From: Pseudorhodobacter antarcticus
GTDB taxonomy: Bacteria > Pseudomonadota > Alphaproteobacteria > Rhodobacterales > Rhodobacteraceae
Reading direction: 5' to 3'
NCBI GenBank assembly: GCA_945861995.1
Contig: CAMAWZ010000077.1
Location: 1-9,373 of the forward strand
Length of the DNA: 9,373 nt
The position numbers and the translations under genes were made by a program. Positions within the stretch are counted from its first letter, which is position 1. The number at the start of each line of letters is the position of its first letter. Shown here one piece after another: positions 1 to 6,594 of the stretch. Under the pieces are notes generated by a model, which was not told the DNA's origin, did no database searches, and saw only the letters and a program-made list of their open reading frames with translations.

Positions 1-1007
1 GCTGGCACAGTGGCCGACCCGTCATTGCGCAATTCGGCCACGATCAGCTTGCCATCATCGCTGTGGCACAGAACCGAAATAAACGCCCCTTCAAAGGACA
101 CTTCGCTGACCGTGACAGGGATCGAGTTTTCCTGCGCCGCCGTGTCCGATAGCAGCGTATGTTCTGGCCGCACATATAGGCGCAGCGCGCGGCCCTTGGC
201 ATCGTCGTTGATGCGCGCGCGCAGCGTGCCATAGGCGGTGTCAAACCCTGCCATCCCACTGGCCACCGCGCCAGACTTGCCGTCGAAAATGTTATTCTCG
301 CCCACAAATCCCGCAACAAAGCCGTTGATCGGCGCGTTGTAAATCTCGCGCGGGTTGGCAATTTGCTGAATGCGGCCTTGGCTCATCACGCCGATTCGAT
401 CCGACATGGCCAATGCCTCGCCCTGATCGTGGGTGATGTAGATAAATGTAACCCCAGTGCGTTTTTGAATGGCGCGCAGTTCGGCCCGCATATGCTGGCG
501 CAATTTCAAATCCAGCGCCGACAGCGGCTCGTCCAGCAGCATCACCGATGGTTCAACGGCCAATGCGCGGGCAATGGCCACGCGCTGCTTTTGCCCACCC
601 GAAAGCTGGCTGACCATCTTGTCCGCCGCGCCCTTCAGATCGACCAATTCCAATAGTTCTTCGGCCTTTTTGCGGCGCGTGGCCTTATCCACGCCGCGCA
701 CTTCCAGCCCGAAGCTGATGTTTTCCCAAATCGGCATCAGCGGAAACAGCGCCAGATTTTGGAAAATCAACGCGGTTGGGCGCTGGTTGGGACGCTGGCC
801 GCGCATATCCTTGCCGCCAATTTTGATCGCACCTTCGGTTGGGTCAATAAACCCCGAAATCATGCGCAGAATTGTTGTCTTGCCGCAGCCCGATGGCCCA
901 AGGAACGAGAAAAACTCGCCCGGCTCTATCGACACATTGGCGTGATCCACCGCGCGAAAGCTTCCAAAATCGCAGCTTACGTTTTCAAGATCAATTTTCG
1001 CGCTCAT
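1..1007 (-). CDS. ABC transporter ATP-binding protein, PotA/polyamine type (3' end off the left edge)
   Basis: Cytoplasmic ATPase that powers an importer; the family takes up spermidine, putrescine or related compounds. Translated from the ATG at 1007, 335 codons are visible and no stop is reached. The nucleotide-binding domain is complete: Walker A GPSGCGKTT at residues 37-45, Q-loop Gln83, signature LSGGQ 135-139, Walker B ending Asp159-Glu160, and switch His193 in THDQ. From about residue 235 a TOBE-like regulatory domain begins, with the RPEH motif typical of PotA/PotG/UgpC-type subunits. It follows the solute-binding protein gene on the same strand, so the two are probably co-transcribed, with an intrinsic terminator in between lowering read-through. 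The permease genes would lie beyond the left edge. The exact substrate cannot be read from the sequence. Confidence 0.93.
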   Translation of the reverse strand, partial: MSAKIDLENVSCDFGSFRAVDHANVSIEPGEFFSFLGPSGCGKTTILRMISGFIDPTEGAIKIGGKDMRGQRPNQRPTALIFQNLALFPLMPIWENISFGLEVRGVDKATRRKKAEELLELVDLKGAADKMVSQLSGGQKQRVAIARALAVEPSVMLLDEPLSALDLKLRQHMRAELRAIQKRTGVTFIYITHDQGEALAMSDRIGVMSQGRIQQIANPREIYNAPINGFVAGFVGENNIFDGKSGAVASGMAGFDTAYGTLRARINDDAKGRALRLYVRPEHTLLSDTAAQENSIPVTVSEVSFEGAFISVLCHSDDGKLIVAELRNDGSATVP

Positions 1008-1095
1008 TCAAATGTCCCTGTCGCTATAGTTTGGCTGATGCCAATTTACCCTGCGCCGCCACGGTCTGTGGCCGTTTTGCGGCACCTTATCGGTT

Positions 1096-1130
1096 AAAAA
1101 AGAACGCTGGGCGGATTAGGCCCAGCGTTC
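1096..1130 (-). terminator. Intrinsic terminator/attenuator between the binding-protein and ATPase genes
   Basis: Perfect 11-bp inverted repeat: GAACGCTGGGC at 1102-1112 and its complement at 1120-1130, with a 7-nt loop. On the minus strand it is followed by six T residues (1101-1096). It lies 15 bases after the stop of the solute-binding protein gene and about 90 bases before the ATPase start. Partial termination here would give an excess of binding-protein mRNA over transporter mRNA, which is common in ABC importer operons. Confidence 0.85.
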
Positions 1131-1145
1131 CCAAAATTGCAGCGA

Positions 1146-2267
1146 TTAGGCTGCTTTGTACTTGTCAGCGTATTCAGTGCGCTTGGCAATGAATTCTGCC
1201 GACTGTTCTGGCCACCACCACAGTTTCGCCAAAGCGGCATCGTCGAAGGTCGCGCTGTAGTATTTGGACACTTCTGGGTCTACCAGATCTGCCGCGCCTT
1301 TGCCCACTGCGTTGGACGAGAATGCGGTTGCCCAAGCGGCTGCGCCTTCTGCGGTCGACACCCACTTGACCAGCTCGTGTGCTTGGTCAACGTTGGCGGC
1401 GTTCTTCATCATGACAAAGCCCTGGTGCCAAGCAAATGCGCCTTCAGCAGGTGCAACATAGGCATAGCCATCGTTGCGCAGGTTGAAGCCAGTCGAATCC
1501 CAGCACAGACCAATGGTCGCGCCGTTTGCGGTGAAACCAGCGTTGGCTTCGTTTTCGCCCGACCACCACTGAACAACGTTGCCCTTGGCTTCGATAGCCT
1601 TGGCCAAAGCGATGTCCCACAACTCGGCCATAGCGGCCATGTCGGTGTAGCTGTCCATCCAAGGACGAGGCAGTTGGCCCGTTGCATCCAGCCAACGACC
1701 CATAGCAGCCAGCGTCGAGTGTGGACGAAGAACAGCTTGGTTTTCAGCGTTGAACAGATCGCCCAGCGATGGAGGGGTCGATACCTTTGCCGCAGCGGTG
1801 TTCACCAGCAGAGATTCGGTGCCCCAAACGGATGGAACATAGAACAACTGGCCATCAGCGCGCGAACGCTCGCCAGCCGAACCATCAGCCAGACCTGGCA
1901 GGTAGTTGTCCATCGCCAGTTTTGCTTCATCGAAGGGGGCCAGCAGGCCGTTCGAGTTCCAGCCACCCCAACGGTCAAGTGTTGGCTCGATGATGTCGAT
2001 GCCGCCAGCTTCCAAGGCAACCTTGGCTTCACCGAACATGGTGTCTTGGTCGGGCAGTTCTTTGAAATTCACGGTGATGCCAGTGGCAGCGGTGAATGCT
2101 GGGAATACTGTTTCAGCCAGCCCAGGATAACCTGCCCAGCCAACAAAGTTCACTTCGCCCGACGAGGCCAAAGCCTTGGACGAGATCAAAGCAGGGGCCG
2201 CGAAAGCACCTGCGCCAACGGCGGAGGTTTGCAAAAAGCTGCGGCGGTTCATAGTGGATTTGGTCAA
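1146..2267 (-). CDS. Extracellular solute-binding protein of a polyamine-type (PotD family) ABC importer, Tat-exported
   Basis: Periplasmic binding protein that would deliver substrate to the ABC transporter encoded next. The N-terminus has a twin-arginine motif (NRRSFLQ), a hydrophobic stretch (AVGAGAFAAPALI) and a likely signal-peptidase site after the ALA of KALASS, so export should be by Tat. The mature part resembles PotD-type proteins, with an early VNFVGWAGYPG strand and GIDIIEP. Length is about 370 residues, normal for the family. Start choice: the Shine-Dalgarno-like AAGGGAG (2274-2280) lies 6 nt before a TTG at 2267 but 21 nt before the ATG at 2252, so TTG is preferred; the ATG gives a protein 5 residues shorter. 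The open frame continues to 2450, but that part covers promoter-like sequence and is not counted. The ligand could be a polyamine or another small cationic or organic compound. Confidence 0.9.
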   Translation of the reverse strand: MTKSTMNRRSFLQTSAVGAGAFAAPALISSKALASSGEVNFVGWAGYPGLAETVFPAFTAATGITVNFKELPDQDTMFGEAKVALEAGGIDIIEPTLDRWGGWNSNGLLAPFDEAKLAMDNYLPGLADGSAGERSRADGQLFYVPSVWGTESLLVNTAAAKVSTPPSLGDLFNAENQAVLRPHSTLAAMGRWLDATGQLPRPWMDSYTDMAAMAELWDIALAKAIEAKGNVVQWWSGENEANAGFTANGATIGLCWDSTGFNLRNDGYAYVAPAEGAFAWHQGFVMMKNAANVDQAHELVKWVSTAEGAAAWATAFSSNAVGKGAADLVDPEVSKYYSATFDDAALAKLWWWPEQSAEFIAKRTEYADKYKAA

Positions 2268-2354
2268 GATCGTCTCCCTTGGTTTCCGCAAAGCGGATGT
2301 TATGGGGGCATTGGGCGGCCCCACGTCGCGTATGCAAATATGGGACAGTTTTAC

Positions 2355-2368
2355 GTCACATATGTGAC
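2355..2368. promoter_or_regulatory. Perfect 14-bp palindrome, candidate operator of the ABC importer operon
   Basis: GTCACATATGTGAC reads the same on both strands. Imperfect outer arms (GGGACAGT and ACTGCCCC) extend the symmetry. It lies about 90 bases before the binding-protein start and about 20 bases downstream of the predicted transcription start, where a bound repressor would block transcription. The protein that binds it is unknown. Confidence 0.5.
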
Positions 2369-2395
2369 ACTGCCCCGCACCTACATCACGCGCGA

Positions 2396-2425
2396 AGTAA
2401 ACGCGCCTCTTTCGCGCCCTGTCAA
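2396..2425 (-). promoter_or_regulatory. Candidate promoter of the ABC importer operon
   Basis: On the minus strand, TTGACA (2425-2420) is followed after 18 bp by TTTACT (2401-2396). This is a full -35 match and a 4 of 6 match to the -10 consensus. The predicted start near 2389 leaves a leader of about 120 bases. Called by eye only. Confidence 0.35.
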
Positions 2426-2520
2426 CTGGTCTTGTTGACTGGACAGTCAAGAAAGCGAAAATTGATGAGTCCAGCCTGTTCTTGCCCCGAAAACAGTCAA
2501 ACTATCCCATCCGTTGTCAA
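2421..2520. repeat. Cluster of GTCAA/TTGAC half-sites in the divergent region upstream of thyA
   Basis: GTCAA occurs at 2421-2425, 2446-2450, 2496-2500 and 2516-2520, and TTGAC at 2435-2439. Two of these form the dyad TTGACTG-GA-CAGTCAA (2435-2450). ACAGTCAA appears at 2443-2450 and again exactly 50 bp later at 2493-2500. The cluster may bind a regulator of thyA or of the importer, or partly reflect -35-like elements. Apart from this, the palindrome and the two promoters, nothing else was seen in the gene-free stretch 2268-2577. Confidence 0.35.
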
Positions 2521-2526
2521 CCCGCC

Positions 2527-2554
2527 TTGGCAATCCCGTTCCGCTAGATATAGT
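2527..2554 (+). promoter_or_regulatory. Candidate sigma70-type promoter of the thyA operon
   Basis: TTGGCA (2527-2532), a 16-bp spacer, then TATAGT (2549-2554). Each hexamer matches the consensus at 5 of 6 positions. A start near 2561 would leave a short leader of about 17 bases with GAAGG and GGGGG before the thyA ATG. Confidence 0.55.
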
Positions 2555-2577
2555 GGCGGGCGAAGGTGGGGGCACAG

Positions 2578-3411
2578 ATGCAGCAATACCATGACGCGCT
2601 GAAGTTTATTCTAAACAATGGCACGCCCTCGGATGACCGCACAGGCACAGGCACGCTGTCGGTGTTTGGGATGCAAATGCGCTATGCCATGTCGGATGGG
2701 TTTCCGCTGGTCACCACCAAGAAATTGCACTTAAAATCAATCGTTCATGAACTTTTGTGGTTTCTGGCGGGCGATACCAATGTGCGCTATTTGCAAGAAA
2801 ATGGCGTGTCGATTTGGGATGAATGGGCGGACGCGAACGGCGATTTAGGCCCCGTTTATGGCCAGCAATGGCGCAGGTTCCCCACTTTGCAACCCGCAGG
2901 GATCGATGGCGCTGGCCGCGCGCTGTTCCATGCGGGCACGCGCGACCAAATTGGCGATCTGCTGCACCTGATTCGCACCCGCCCCGACAGCCGCCGCATG
3001 ATCGTCTCGGCGTGGAATCCGGGCGAGATTGACAACATGGCCCTGCCGCCCTGCCACACCATGTGGCAAGTACGCATTTTGGGGGGCAAGCTGCATTTGC
3101 AACTGTATCAACGATCTGCCGATATGTTCCTTGGCGTGCCGTTCAACATCGCCTCTTACGCGCTGCTTTTGCATATGCTGGCTCATGTCACGGGGTATCA
3201 GGCGGGGGATTTTGTCCATTCCATCGGAGATGCGCATATCTACAAAAACCACATGGATCAGGTCGCCCTGCAACTCACCCGCACGCCCAAGGCGCTGCCG
3301 CACTTACGTTTTGCCCGCAAGGTTGATGATCTGTTCGCCTTCAGGTTCGATGATTTCACCTTTGAAGGATACGATCCAGGCCCTGCCATCCGCGCGCCTG
3401 TGGCTGTATAA
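2578..3411 (+). CDS. thyA: Thymidylate synthase
   Basis: Converts dUMP and 5,10-methylene-tetrahydrofolate to dTMP and dihydrofolate in the cytoplasm. The protein is 277 residues. Visible motifs are DDRTGTGT (19-26) with phosphate-binding Arg21, SRRM (138-141), the catalytic PPCHT (157-161) with nucleophile Cys159, and QRSADMFLGVPFN (178-190) with the dUMP-binding Asn190. The C-terminus ends PVAV, close to the usual PVAI. About 14 extra residues lie between FPT (101-103) and the DPDSRR-like segment compared with the 264-residue E. coli enzyme. The ATG at 2578 gives the standard MQQY start; an in-frame GTG at 2566 is less likely. It is the first gene of the operon, and its product dihydrofolate is the substrate of the next gene, folA, which begins 12 bases after the stop. 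Confidence 0.97.
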   Translation: MQQYHDALKFILNNGTPSDDRTGTGTLSVFGMQMRYAMSDGFPLVTTKKLHLKSIVHELLWFLAGDTNVRYLQENGVSIWDEWADANGDLGPVYGQQWRRFPTLQPAGIDGAGRALFHAGTRDQIGDLLHLIRTRPDSRRMIVSAWNPGEIDNMALPPCHTMWQVRILGGKLHLQLYQRSADMFLGVPFNIASYALLLHMLAHVTGYQAGDFVHSIGDAHIYKNHMDQVALQLTRTPKALPHLRFARKVDDLFAFRFDDFTFEGYDPGPAIRAPVAV

Positions 3412-3422
3412 GGGGAAAAGTC

Positions 3423-3902
3423 ATGCTAACACTGATCGTTGCACGCGGGGCAGGGGGGGCGATTGGCAAAAATGGCGCAATCCCGTGGCACGCGCCCGAA
3501 GATTTGGCCGCTTTTGCGCGCGAAACCGCAGGCGGTGTGGTGATTATGGGGCGCAAAACATGGGAAACTCTGCCCATAAAACCCCTGCCGCGCCGCACCA
3601 ATATCGTTGTCACCTCGCAGCCCATGGCCGCCGAGGGGGCAGTGTTTTTGCCCTTTGACGCCGCCCTTGGCCATGCCCGCGCCACGGGCCACACCCGCCT
3701 TTACGGCATTGGCGGCGCGGGGATTTACGCCGCACTTTTGCCCGTGGCCGACCGTTTGGTGATTACCGAAATAGATGCGCAAGTGACTGGCGCAGATGCG
3801 TTCTTTCCCGATTTTGACGAAAGTGAGTGGCGCGAAATTGGCCGCATTTCCCTGCGCGCCAGCGCCCCCGCCGCCACCTTGCGCGACTTGATTCGCCGCT
3901 GA
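3423..3902 (+). CDS. folA: Dihydrofolate reductase
   Basis: Reduces dihydrofolate to tetrahydrofolate with NADPH, regenerating the cofactor consumed by ThyA. The protein is 159 residues, the size of the E. coli enzyme. It shows the Met20-loop region IGKNGAIPW (14-22), the catalytic acid Asp27 in PEDLAAF, VIMGRKTWETL (40-50) for NADPH binding, LPRRTNIV with the folate-binding Arg near 58, and GIGGAGIY (95-102). The FG-loop region TEIDAQVTGADAFFPD is also present. The C-terminal part is shorter than in E. coli around the last hairpin. AGGGG at 3411-3415, overlapping the end of thyA, serves as ribosome-binding site about 7 bases from the ATG, so translation of the two genes is probably coupled. 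Confidence 0.96.
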   Translation: MLTLIVARGAGGAIGKNGAIPWHAPEDLAAFARETAGGVVIMGRKTWETLPIKPLPRRTNIVVTSQPMAAEGAVFLPFDAALGHARATGHTRLYGIGGAGIYAALLPVADRLVITEIDAQVTGADAFFPDFDESEWREIGRISLRASAPAATLRDLIRR

Positions 3903-3954
3903 TCGCTGGACTATGCCGCGCCGCGCCCTAAGTGGTTTGCAAAGGAGACCGCCC

Positions 3955-4359
3955 ATGCAACTTGCCACACTTTATCTGTCCACCGCCGTGATCTTTCTGG
4001 TTTTGGACGCGATCATGTTAAACCTGCATATGCAGCCCCTGTTTCAGCGCCACATCGGCGCGATGCTGGCGGAAGATATTCGCATCGGCCCCGCCGCGCT
4101 GTTTTATCTGGCCTATGTCGCGGGCCTGATTTACCTGGTGACGTGGCCCGCCCTAAAAACAGGGTCGGCGGTGCTGATCCCTGCCGCAATTATCGGCGCA
4201 ATGGCCTATGGCACCTACGAATTTACCAGCTATGCCATCATGAAAGATTGGCATATTTCGATGGTCATCACAGATGTCACATGGGGCACCATCTTAACCG
4301 CGCTTTCGGCCTGGGGAGGGCTGGCTATCACCCGCGCCATTTTCGGAGCAGCGCAATGA
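3955..4359 (+). CDS. DUF2177 family small integral membrane protein
   Basis: Function unknown. The protein has 134 residues with four likely membrane helices (about 3-24, 46-64, 70-90 and 103-128). The features match the DUF2177 family: an Asp in the first helix (LVLDAIML), AALFYLAYVAGLIYLV, then GAMAYGTYEFTSYAIMKDW, and a final TDVTWGTILTAL. The start at 3955 is supported by AAAGGAG (3941-3947) seven bases upstream; the open frame reaches back to 3913, but that start has no comparable site. It is 52 bases after folA and overlaps the next gene at ATGA, so it belongs to the same operon, although no link to folate metabolism is evident. Confidence 0.85.
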   Translation: MQLATLYLSTAVIFLVLDAIMLNLHMQPLFQRHIGAMLAEDIRIGPAALFYLAYVAGLIYLVTWPALKTGSAVLIPAAIIGAMAYGTYEFTSYAIMKDWHISMVITDVTWGTILTALSAWGGLAITRAIFGAAQ

Positions 4360-4682
4360 TTTTGTTTGGTATTTCCACCTGCGACACCTGCAAAAAGGCG
4401 GTCAAATCCTTGGCCGCAGCGGGGCATGACGTTACCTTCCGCGACATTCGCGCGCAGCCCTTGTCGGCGGCGGAAATCGAGAAAATCGTTACAGAATTCG
4501 GCTCGCGGGCGATTAACACCCAATCGACCACCTACCGCGGCTTTTCCGATTTCCTAAAAGCGTCCGAGCCAGAGGCGCAAATTTCCGCCCAACCAGCCGT
4601 GATGAAACGTCCCGTGATCCATGCGGGCGACGCATGGTACGTCGGCTGGGACAGTGCCGTGCAACAAGCCTTGGGCGTATAA
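4356..4682 (+). CDS. ArsC/Spx-family thioredoxin-fold protein (arsenate reductase-like)
   Basis: A small cytoplasmic protein of 108 residues. The N-terminus ILFGISTCDTCKKAVKSL carries the Cys9-x2-Cys12 pair of the ArsC/Spx/YffB group, and MKRPVIHAGD near residues 84-93 corresponds to the conserved substrate-side RPV motif. These proteins reduce arsenate or act as thiol-dependent regulators; several, such as YffB, have no proven substrate, so arsenate reduction should not be assumed. No arsenic genes are nearby. The ATG overlaps the stop of the membrane protein gene by ATGA (4356-4359), which indicates translational coupling. It is the last gene of the thyA operon. Confidence 0.88.
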   Translation: MILFGISTCDTCKKAVKSLAAAGHDVTFRDIRAQPLSAAEIEKIVTEFGSRAINTQSTTYRGFSDFLKASEPEAQISAQPAVMKRPVIHAGDAWYVGWDSAVQQALGV

Positions 4683-4767
4683 AGCGCACCTCGCCCGAAA
4701 GGGCGCTGGCAAACCTACGATCCTGCGCGGCCATAAAGCGCGGCCTTACTGAACGCCCTTTAGGCGG

Positions 4768-4974
4768 CTACTGGGCCTTTAGGTTCGTGGCCGACTGCTT
4801 ACCGTTGCGGCCCGTTTCCATTTCAAAAGACACTTTTTGATTCTCATTCAGGCCGCGCATCCCTGCGGCTTGCACAGCCGAGATGTGAACAAAAATATCA
4901 GCCCCACCTTCATCGGGCGCAATAAACCCGTAACCCTTTGTTTGGTTGAACCATTTTACGGTGCCGCTGGGCAT
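4768..4974 (-). CDS. CspA-type cold-shock protein
   Basis: Binds single-stranded RNA and DNA and melts RNA secondary structure. The protein has 68 residues forming a single cold-shock domain, with RNP1 KGYGFIAP (13-20) and RNP2-like DIFVHIS (26-32), starting with the typical GTVKWFNQTKGYGFI. A TAGGAG (minus strand, around 4982-4987) sits about 7 bases before the ATG. The frame extends upstream to 5091, but that part lacks domain similarity and covers the promoter. It runs convergent to the thyA operon, with 85 bases between their ends. A leader hairpin and upstream repeats are listed separately. Whether it is cold-induced cannot be told from sequence; many alphaproteobacterial homologues are constitutive or stationary-phase induced. 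Confidence 0.95.
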   Translation of the reverse strand: MPSGTVKWFNQTKGYGFIAPDEGGADIFVHISAVQAAGMRGLNENQKVSFEMETGRNGKQSATNLKAQ

Positions 4975-4996
4975 GCCGCTTCTCCTATCATAGTCC

Positions 4997-5016
4997 CCAA
5001 GGCGAGATTGCCTTGG
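4997..5016 (-). other. Hairpin in the presumed 5' leader of the cold-shock gene
   Basis: CCAAGGC and GCCTTGG form a perfect 7-bp stem with a 6-nt loop. It ends about 10 bases before the ribosome-binding site of the cold-shock gene. If transcription starts near 5030 the hairpin lies inside the leader and could tune stability or translation. Confidence 0.45.
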
Positions 5017-5036
5017 TTGTGCGGGTTTCCCCTTGC

Positions 5037-5067
5037 AATATAGTGCCAAAGCTTGCGTTAAAATCAA
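5037..5067 (-). promoter_or_regulatory. Candidate promoter of the cold-shock gene
   Basis: On the minus strand, TATATT (5042-5037) is a 5 of 6 match to the -10 consensus. TTGATT (5067-5062) is the nearest -35-like hexamer, but the spacer is 19 bp, longer than ideal. A start near 5030 would give a leader of about 55 bases. Confidence 0.35.
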
Positions 5068-5130
5068 GTCAGACTTTAAATTGCCCGCCAAAGTTGCGCC
5101 AAAATTGCAGCAACTTTGGCCAAAACTTGG
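5045..5130. repeat. Cluster of five GCCAAA-TTGC repeats upstream of the cold-shock gene
   Basis: Copies are GCCAAAGCTTGC (5045-5056), GCCAAAGTTGC (5087-5097), GCCAAAATTGC (5098-5108, directly abutting, 11-bp period), the inverted GCAACTTTGGC (5110-5120) and GCCAAAACTTGG (5119-5130). The second and fourth form a perfect 11-bp inverted repeat with a 12-nt loop. No T-run follows on either strand, so an intrinsic terminator for hemN is unlikely; a multi-site protein-binding region is the better reading. Confidence 0.55.
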
Positions 5131-5156
5131 GCGCGGTACGGGGTAAGGGCGCGGTA
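5129..5156. repeat. 10-bp direct repeat GGGCGCGGTA
   Basis: Two exact copies at 5129-5138 and 5147-5156, 18 bp apart, between hemN and the cold-shock gene and adjoining the GCCAAA repeat cluster. Role unknown. Confidence 0.4.
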
Positions 5157-5216
5157 AACTGACAACGCAACCGAAGGGGCGGCGTCACCGAAAGGGTGGC
5201 GACAAATCTGCCATGG

Positions 5217-6572
5217 TCAGATTGCTGCCGAATGCTGCGCCTTTGCAATGTCATAGGCATCAAGGGACCGCGCGATCAGGCGGGCAAGCGGCATTGCAGC
5301 TTTGGGTAATTTAAGCCCTTCGTCATCCAAAACCAAAACCGATTTGAAGGCAGTAAAACAGCTTTGTAACAGGTCATCCAAAACCGCAGGCGTATATCCC
5401 AAACGCGCGGCAATGCGCGCGCGGTCAATGCGGAACTCGCACATAAGCTGTTCAATCATCGCACCGCGCACATGATCTTCGGGCGAAAAACGATGGCCGC
5501 GATGCGCCGCAAAATGGTTGTTTTGAATGGCGCTGGTGTAATCGGCGGTGCGCGACGCGTTTTGCGCATACCCCCCCGGAAAGCGCGAGATGGACGACGC
5601 GCCAATGCCAATCAGAACCTCGGCGGTATCGTCGGTGTAGCCTTGGAAATTGCGGCGCAACTGGCCTGTTCTTGCAGCGCGGGCCATCCCATCGTCTGGC
5701 AAAGCGAAATGATCAATCCCCACGGCCGCATACCCTGCACCCGTAAGCAAATCTGACGACAACTCAAACAGGCGCAGCCGTTCTTGGGCCGTCGGCAAGT
5801 CGGCGGAAGGGATCATTTGCTGGCGGCGGCTCATCCACGGTACATGCGCATAGCCATACAGCGCCACGCGACTGGGGTTAAGTGAGATCAGTTGCATCAC
5901 CGATTCGGCCATGCGCAATTCGGTCTGATGCGGAAGTCCGAACAGAATATCGACATTCAGCGCCGAAACGCCCGCATCGCGGATCATGTCGGCCACTTGG
6001 CGGGTTAGATAAAACGGCTGGGTTCGCGCAATCGCCGCTTGCACTTCGGGGTCGAAATCTTGCACCCCAATCGAGGCGCGGTTCATGCCCAAACCCGTCA
6101 GGGCGCGCAGGCGGGCCGCGTCAATCTCATTGGGGTCAATTTCCACCGAAAACTCGCCGCCTTTGGCCAGCGGGGCAAGCGAAAAAATTGCTTGGCCCAC
6201 GTCTTCCATCATCGCAGCGGGCATCAGCGTGGGGGTGCCGCCGCCCCAGTGCAGGCGCGACAAAGTCACGCCTTTGGGCAATATTGCGCGCAGCATTTCA
6301 ATTTCAGCCAACAGGGAGTTTGCATAGGCGCGCACGGGCGCATCCGAAGATGTGCCTTGCGTGCGGCAGGCGCAGAACCAACACAGGCGGCGGCAAAACG
6401 GCACGTGCATATACAGCGAAATTTCACTGCCGGGTTTGATCGCGCGCACCCATTGCTGAAAATCGCTCTCCCCCACATCGGCGCTGAAATGCGGTGCGGT
6501 GGGATAGCTTGTGTAGCGCGGCACGCGCGCGTCAAAAAGACCGAATTGGGCGAGTTGCGAAAAATGTGTCAT
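5217..6572 (-). CDS. hemN: Oxygen-independent coproporphyrinogen III oxidase (radical SAM)
   Basis: Oxidatively decarboxylates coproporphyrinogen III to protoporphyrinogen IX without O2, for anaerobic haem (and, if present, bacteriochlorophyll) synthesis. The protein has 451 residues from the ATG at 6572. It contains VPRYTSYPTAPHF (17-29), then the radical SAM cluster motif C60-x3-C64-x2-C67 with the extra C69 (FCRRLCWFCAC). This last Cys marks true HemN rather than HemW-like proteins. GGGTPT (110-115) binds SAM, and the C-terminal HemN domain is complete. An in-frame ATG at 6596 would add eight residues (TFINHNH region) but overlaps the fnrL start and the box spacing; no clear Shine-Dalgarno precedes either start. 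It is divergent from fnrL with a perfect FNR box 35 bases upstream, so it is probably FnrL-regulated and induced at low oxygen. Confidence 0.95.
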   Translation of the reverse strand: MTHFSQLAQFGLFDARVPRYTSYPTAPHFSADVGESDFQQWVRAIKPGSEISLYMHVPFCRRLCWFCACRTQGTSSDAPVRAYANSLLAEIEMLRAILPKGVTLSRLHWGGGTPTLMPAAMMEDVGQAIFSLAPLAKGGEFSVEIDPNEIDAARLRALTGLGMNRASIGVQDFDPEVQAAIARTQPFYLTRQVADMIRDAGVSALNVDILFGLPHQTELRMAESVMQLISLNPSRVALYGYAHVPWMSRRQQMIPSADLPTAQERLRLFELSSDLLTGAGYAAVGIDHFALPDDGMARAARTGQLRRNFQGYTDDTAEVLIGIGASSISRFPGGYAQNASRTADYTSAIQNNHFAAHRGHRFSPEDHVRGAMIEQLMCEFRIDRARIAARLGYTPAVLDDLLQSCFTAFKSVLVLDDEGLKLPKAAMPLARLIARSLDAYDIAKAQHSAAI

Positions 6573-6594
6573 ATGGTTATGGTTGATGAAAGTC

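Noticed and set aside
1137..2438. Long 433-codon open frame on the plus strand opposite the solute-binding protein gene
   Set aside because: It mirrors a clearly conserved Tat-exported binding protein on the other strand, its own translation resembles no family, and it extends through an inter-gene regulatory region.
2268..2450. N-terminal extension of the solute-binding protein to 2450
   Set aside because: It would place a twin-arginine signal about 66 residues inside the protein and covers the palindrome and promoter-like elements.
4692..4705. CGCCC-GAAA-GGGCG hairpin after the ArsC-like gene as terminator
   Set aside because: The stem is only 5 bp and no T-run follows on either strand, so it is too weak to call a terminator.
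5183..5201. CGTCACC/GGTGGCG hairpin just after hemN as its terminator
   Set aside because: On the hemN strand one base pair is a mismatch and no T-run follows.
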